From Gammaproteobacteria bacterium (GTDB taxonomy: Bacteria > Pseudomonadota > Gammaproteobacteria > Ga0077536): a DNA stretch of 64,000 bases. The notes beneath the pieces are model-generated. The model was given only the letters and a program-made list of their open reading frames with translations. It searched no databases and was not told where the DNA came from. Shown in pieces: positions 63,021 through 64,000 of this stretch. A program made the position numbers and the translations under genes. Position 1 is the stretch's first letter. The number at the start of each line of letters is the position of its first letter. The DNA lies in assembly GCA_016191285.1 (NCBI GenBank), contig JACPPA010000014.1:100452-164451 (forward strand), given 5' to 3'.

Positions 63021-63688
63021 GCGCCACCACCCAATGCGTCATTCTGATGCCGGTGGGGAATCACCTCGACCCGCGCATCGATGCGGCGGTGGCCGAGCTC
63101 GCGCGACGCGGCTACGCGATACGGAAAGCCTACGGCGGCTCGGCCATTGACCGGGTACGGAATCAACTGGCGACGGACGCCCTGGCCGAAGGCTTCGCCG
63201 AAACCTTCTGGATTGATTCCGACCTCCTGTTCCATCCGGACAGTGTGGACCAACTCCGCGCCCATCAGCTGCCGTTGTGCAGTGGGCTGTATGCGCAGAA
63301 GGGGGTGGCCTCGTTTGCGTCGCATTTGTTGCCGGGGACGCGGGAGCTCAAGTTTGGGAGTCAAGGCGGTTTGGCGGAAATCCTGTATGCGGCTGCCGGG
63401 TTCTTGCATGTGCGGCGGGCCGTGTACGAGACCATTGAACGGGTGTGTGAACTGCCGCGGTGTAATACGCGCTTCCAGAAACCACTCATCCCGTATTTTT
63501 TACCGATGATTATCCACGATGAACTCAGTCCGACCACTCACCCCAACGCACGATGGTATTTGACGGAGGACTTTAGTTTCTCAGAGCGGGCGCGGCGCGC
63601 CGGATTCAACATCATGGCGGATACCTCGATTCGGCTGGGGCATATTGGGAATTATGAGTATGGGTGGGATGGGGGTCGGGGCGCCTAG
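63017..63688 (+). CDS. Glycosyltransferase-like protein coupled to type I secretion
   Basis: The 223-residue protein looks like a small GT-A fold glycosyltransferase: N-terminal strand VILMPVGN, ID.VRNQLATDAL helix, then the metal/nucleotide DxD in FWIDSDLLF, and a late acidic TEDFSF. Its ATG overlaps the hlyD-like stop (ATGA). Location suggests it modifies the exported protein or a surface polymer. Function is otherwise open; phages also carry similar proteins. Confidence 0.6.
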   Translation: MSATTQCVILMPVGNHLDPRIDAAVAELARRGYAIRKAYGGSAIDRVRNQLATDALAEGFAETFWIDSDLLFHPDSVDQLRAHQLPLCSGLYAQKGVASFASHLLPGTRELKFGSQGGLAEILYAAAGFLHVRRAVYETIERVCELPRCNTRFQKPLIPYFLPMIIHDELSPTTHPNARWYLTEDFSFSERARRAGFNIMADTSIRLGHIGNYEYGWDGGRGA

Positions 63689-63891
63689 ACAACGGTTGGC
63701 GAGTGGAACGTTTCGGTTTGAGGAGGCAGCGGACACACGTGCGACGGAATCCGTGGGTGCGATGTGAACCTCCATTGAGACGGAAACGCGATGAAGATTA
63801 ATGCAGAGACGGTCAAACCCACTTCGAGCGTTGGTGCGATGGGAAAGATGACGAAGGGACGTAACCGGTAACTGGCCGGCGCTCTTCTTAC
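63689..63891. other. Intergenic region before partial gene
   Basis: No gene is evident. The motif GGTGCGATG occurs twice, near 63756 and 63833. The stretch could be the end region of an insertion sequence, given the possible transposase tail that follows, but I see no clear terminal repeat. Confidence 0.3.
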
Positions 63892-64000
63892 TTAATCGGG
63901 TAGCCCGTATAAATCCGAGCGCAGTGGATTGTCGGCGAAGTGTTGTTTCCACAGGCGGGGCGTGAGTTCGGCCACCCGCGCGGCGGGATGTAGGCCGACC
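63892..64000 (-). CDS. C-terminal fragment of a leftward gene, possibly a transposase (cut by window edge)
   Basis: On the minus strand the last 35 codons read HPAARVAELTPRLWKQHFAD and LRSDLYGLPD before a stop at 63892. The HP..R..EL.P..W pattern recalls the C-terminus of IS66-type transposases, but the fragment is too short to be sure. Confidence 0.4.
   Translation of the reverse strand, partial: VGLHPAARVAELTPRLWKQHFADNPLRSDLYGLPD

Noticed and set aside
63581..63952. Leftward 123-codon frame at the right end
   Set aside because: It overlaps the glycosyltransferase-like gene antisense and shows no recognisable protein pattern.

Overview
The window is about 64 kb of GC-rich bacterial chromosome, most likely from a free-living gammaproteobacterium. 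The signs are box-type aerobic benzoate degradation, coq7 beside rplM-rpsI, the ssb / MFS / uvrA arrangement, zapE, an orphan type II pseudopilin, and many REP-type palindromes of the GTGGGAG...CGAAT kind. The assignment rests on recognised protein families and not on a computed phylogeny. Gene density is high, with frequent ATGA or GTGA stop/start overlaps.

Layout. 1-8.2 kb is a benzoate region. boxR, boxC and a truncated boxB run leftward. A flavodoxin, benzoate-CoA ligase and two paralogous M14-type metallopeptidases run rightward. Benzoate would be activated by the ligase, epoxidised by BoxAB and ring-opened by BoxC, under benzoyl-CoA-responsive control by BoxR. 8.3-17.5 kb is mixed: a degenerate-GGDEF/intact-EAL membrane protein, a pseudopilin, a methyltransferase, an exported Fe/Mn-SOD, an enoyl-CoA hydratase-like protein, a remnant of an alcohol dehydrogenase, a DJ-1/PfpI protein, a variant hemerythrin and a GNAT.

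17.6-28.7 kb looks like accessory DNA. It holds a decayed SDR gene, a TetR-controlled cassette (tetR, SDR, atypical SDR, quinone oxidoreductase-like MDR, RND adaptor, RND pump), a HigBA module whose toxin is frameshifted, a HTH gene, and the C-terminal half of a P4-type integrase that abuts the 3' CCA end of tRNA-Gln(CTG).

28.7-38 kb returns to housekeeping genes: rpsI, rplM, coq7, a DegQ-like protease, a CbbY-like phosphatase, a heavily decayed rmuC, a radical SAM protein, zapE, a candidate small RNA and a serine hydrolase. 38-45 kb carries an apparently exported, domain-permuted dikinase resembling glucan water dikinase, a receiver/Ser-Thr kinase fusion and Lon. 45-54.4 kb has a lysophospholipid-type MFS protein, pyruvate kinase, a second serine hydrolase, two tandem Tlc-type nucleotide-transporter-like proteins, ssb and an MFS exporter. 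54.4-64 kb has uvrA, a membrane protein of unknown function, a PfkB-family sugar/nucleoside kinase, and a tightly coupled type I secretion operon (HlyB-like, HlyD-like, glycosyltransferase-like). It ends in the tail of a leftward gene that may belong to a transposase.

Most notable points: the exported GWD-like dikinase, the two TetR operators with a nearly leaderless tetR, the integrase cut at tRNA-Gln, the M14 pair with an unusual zinc-motif spacing, the candidate RNA at 36.3-36.5 kb, and a REP family with compensating stem changes.
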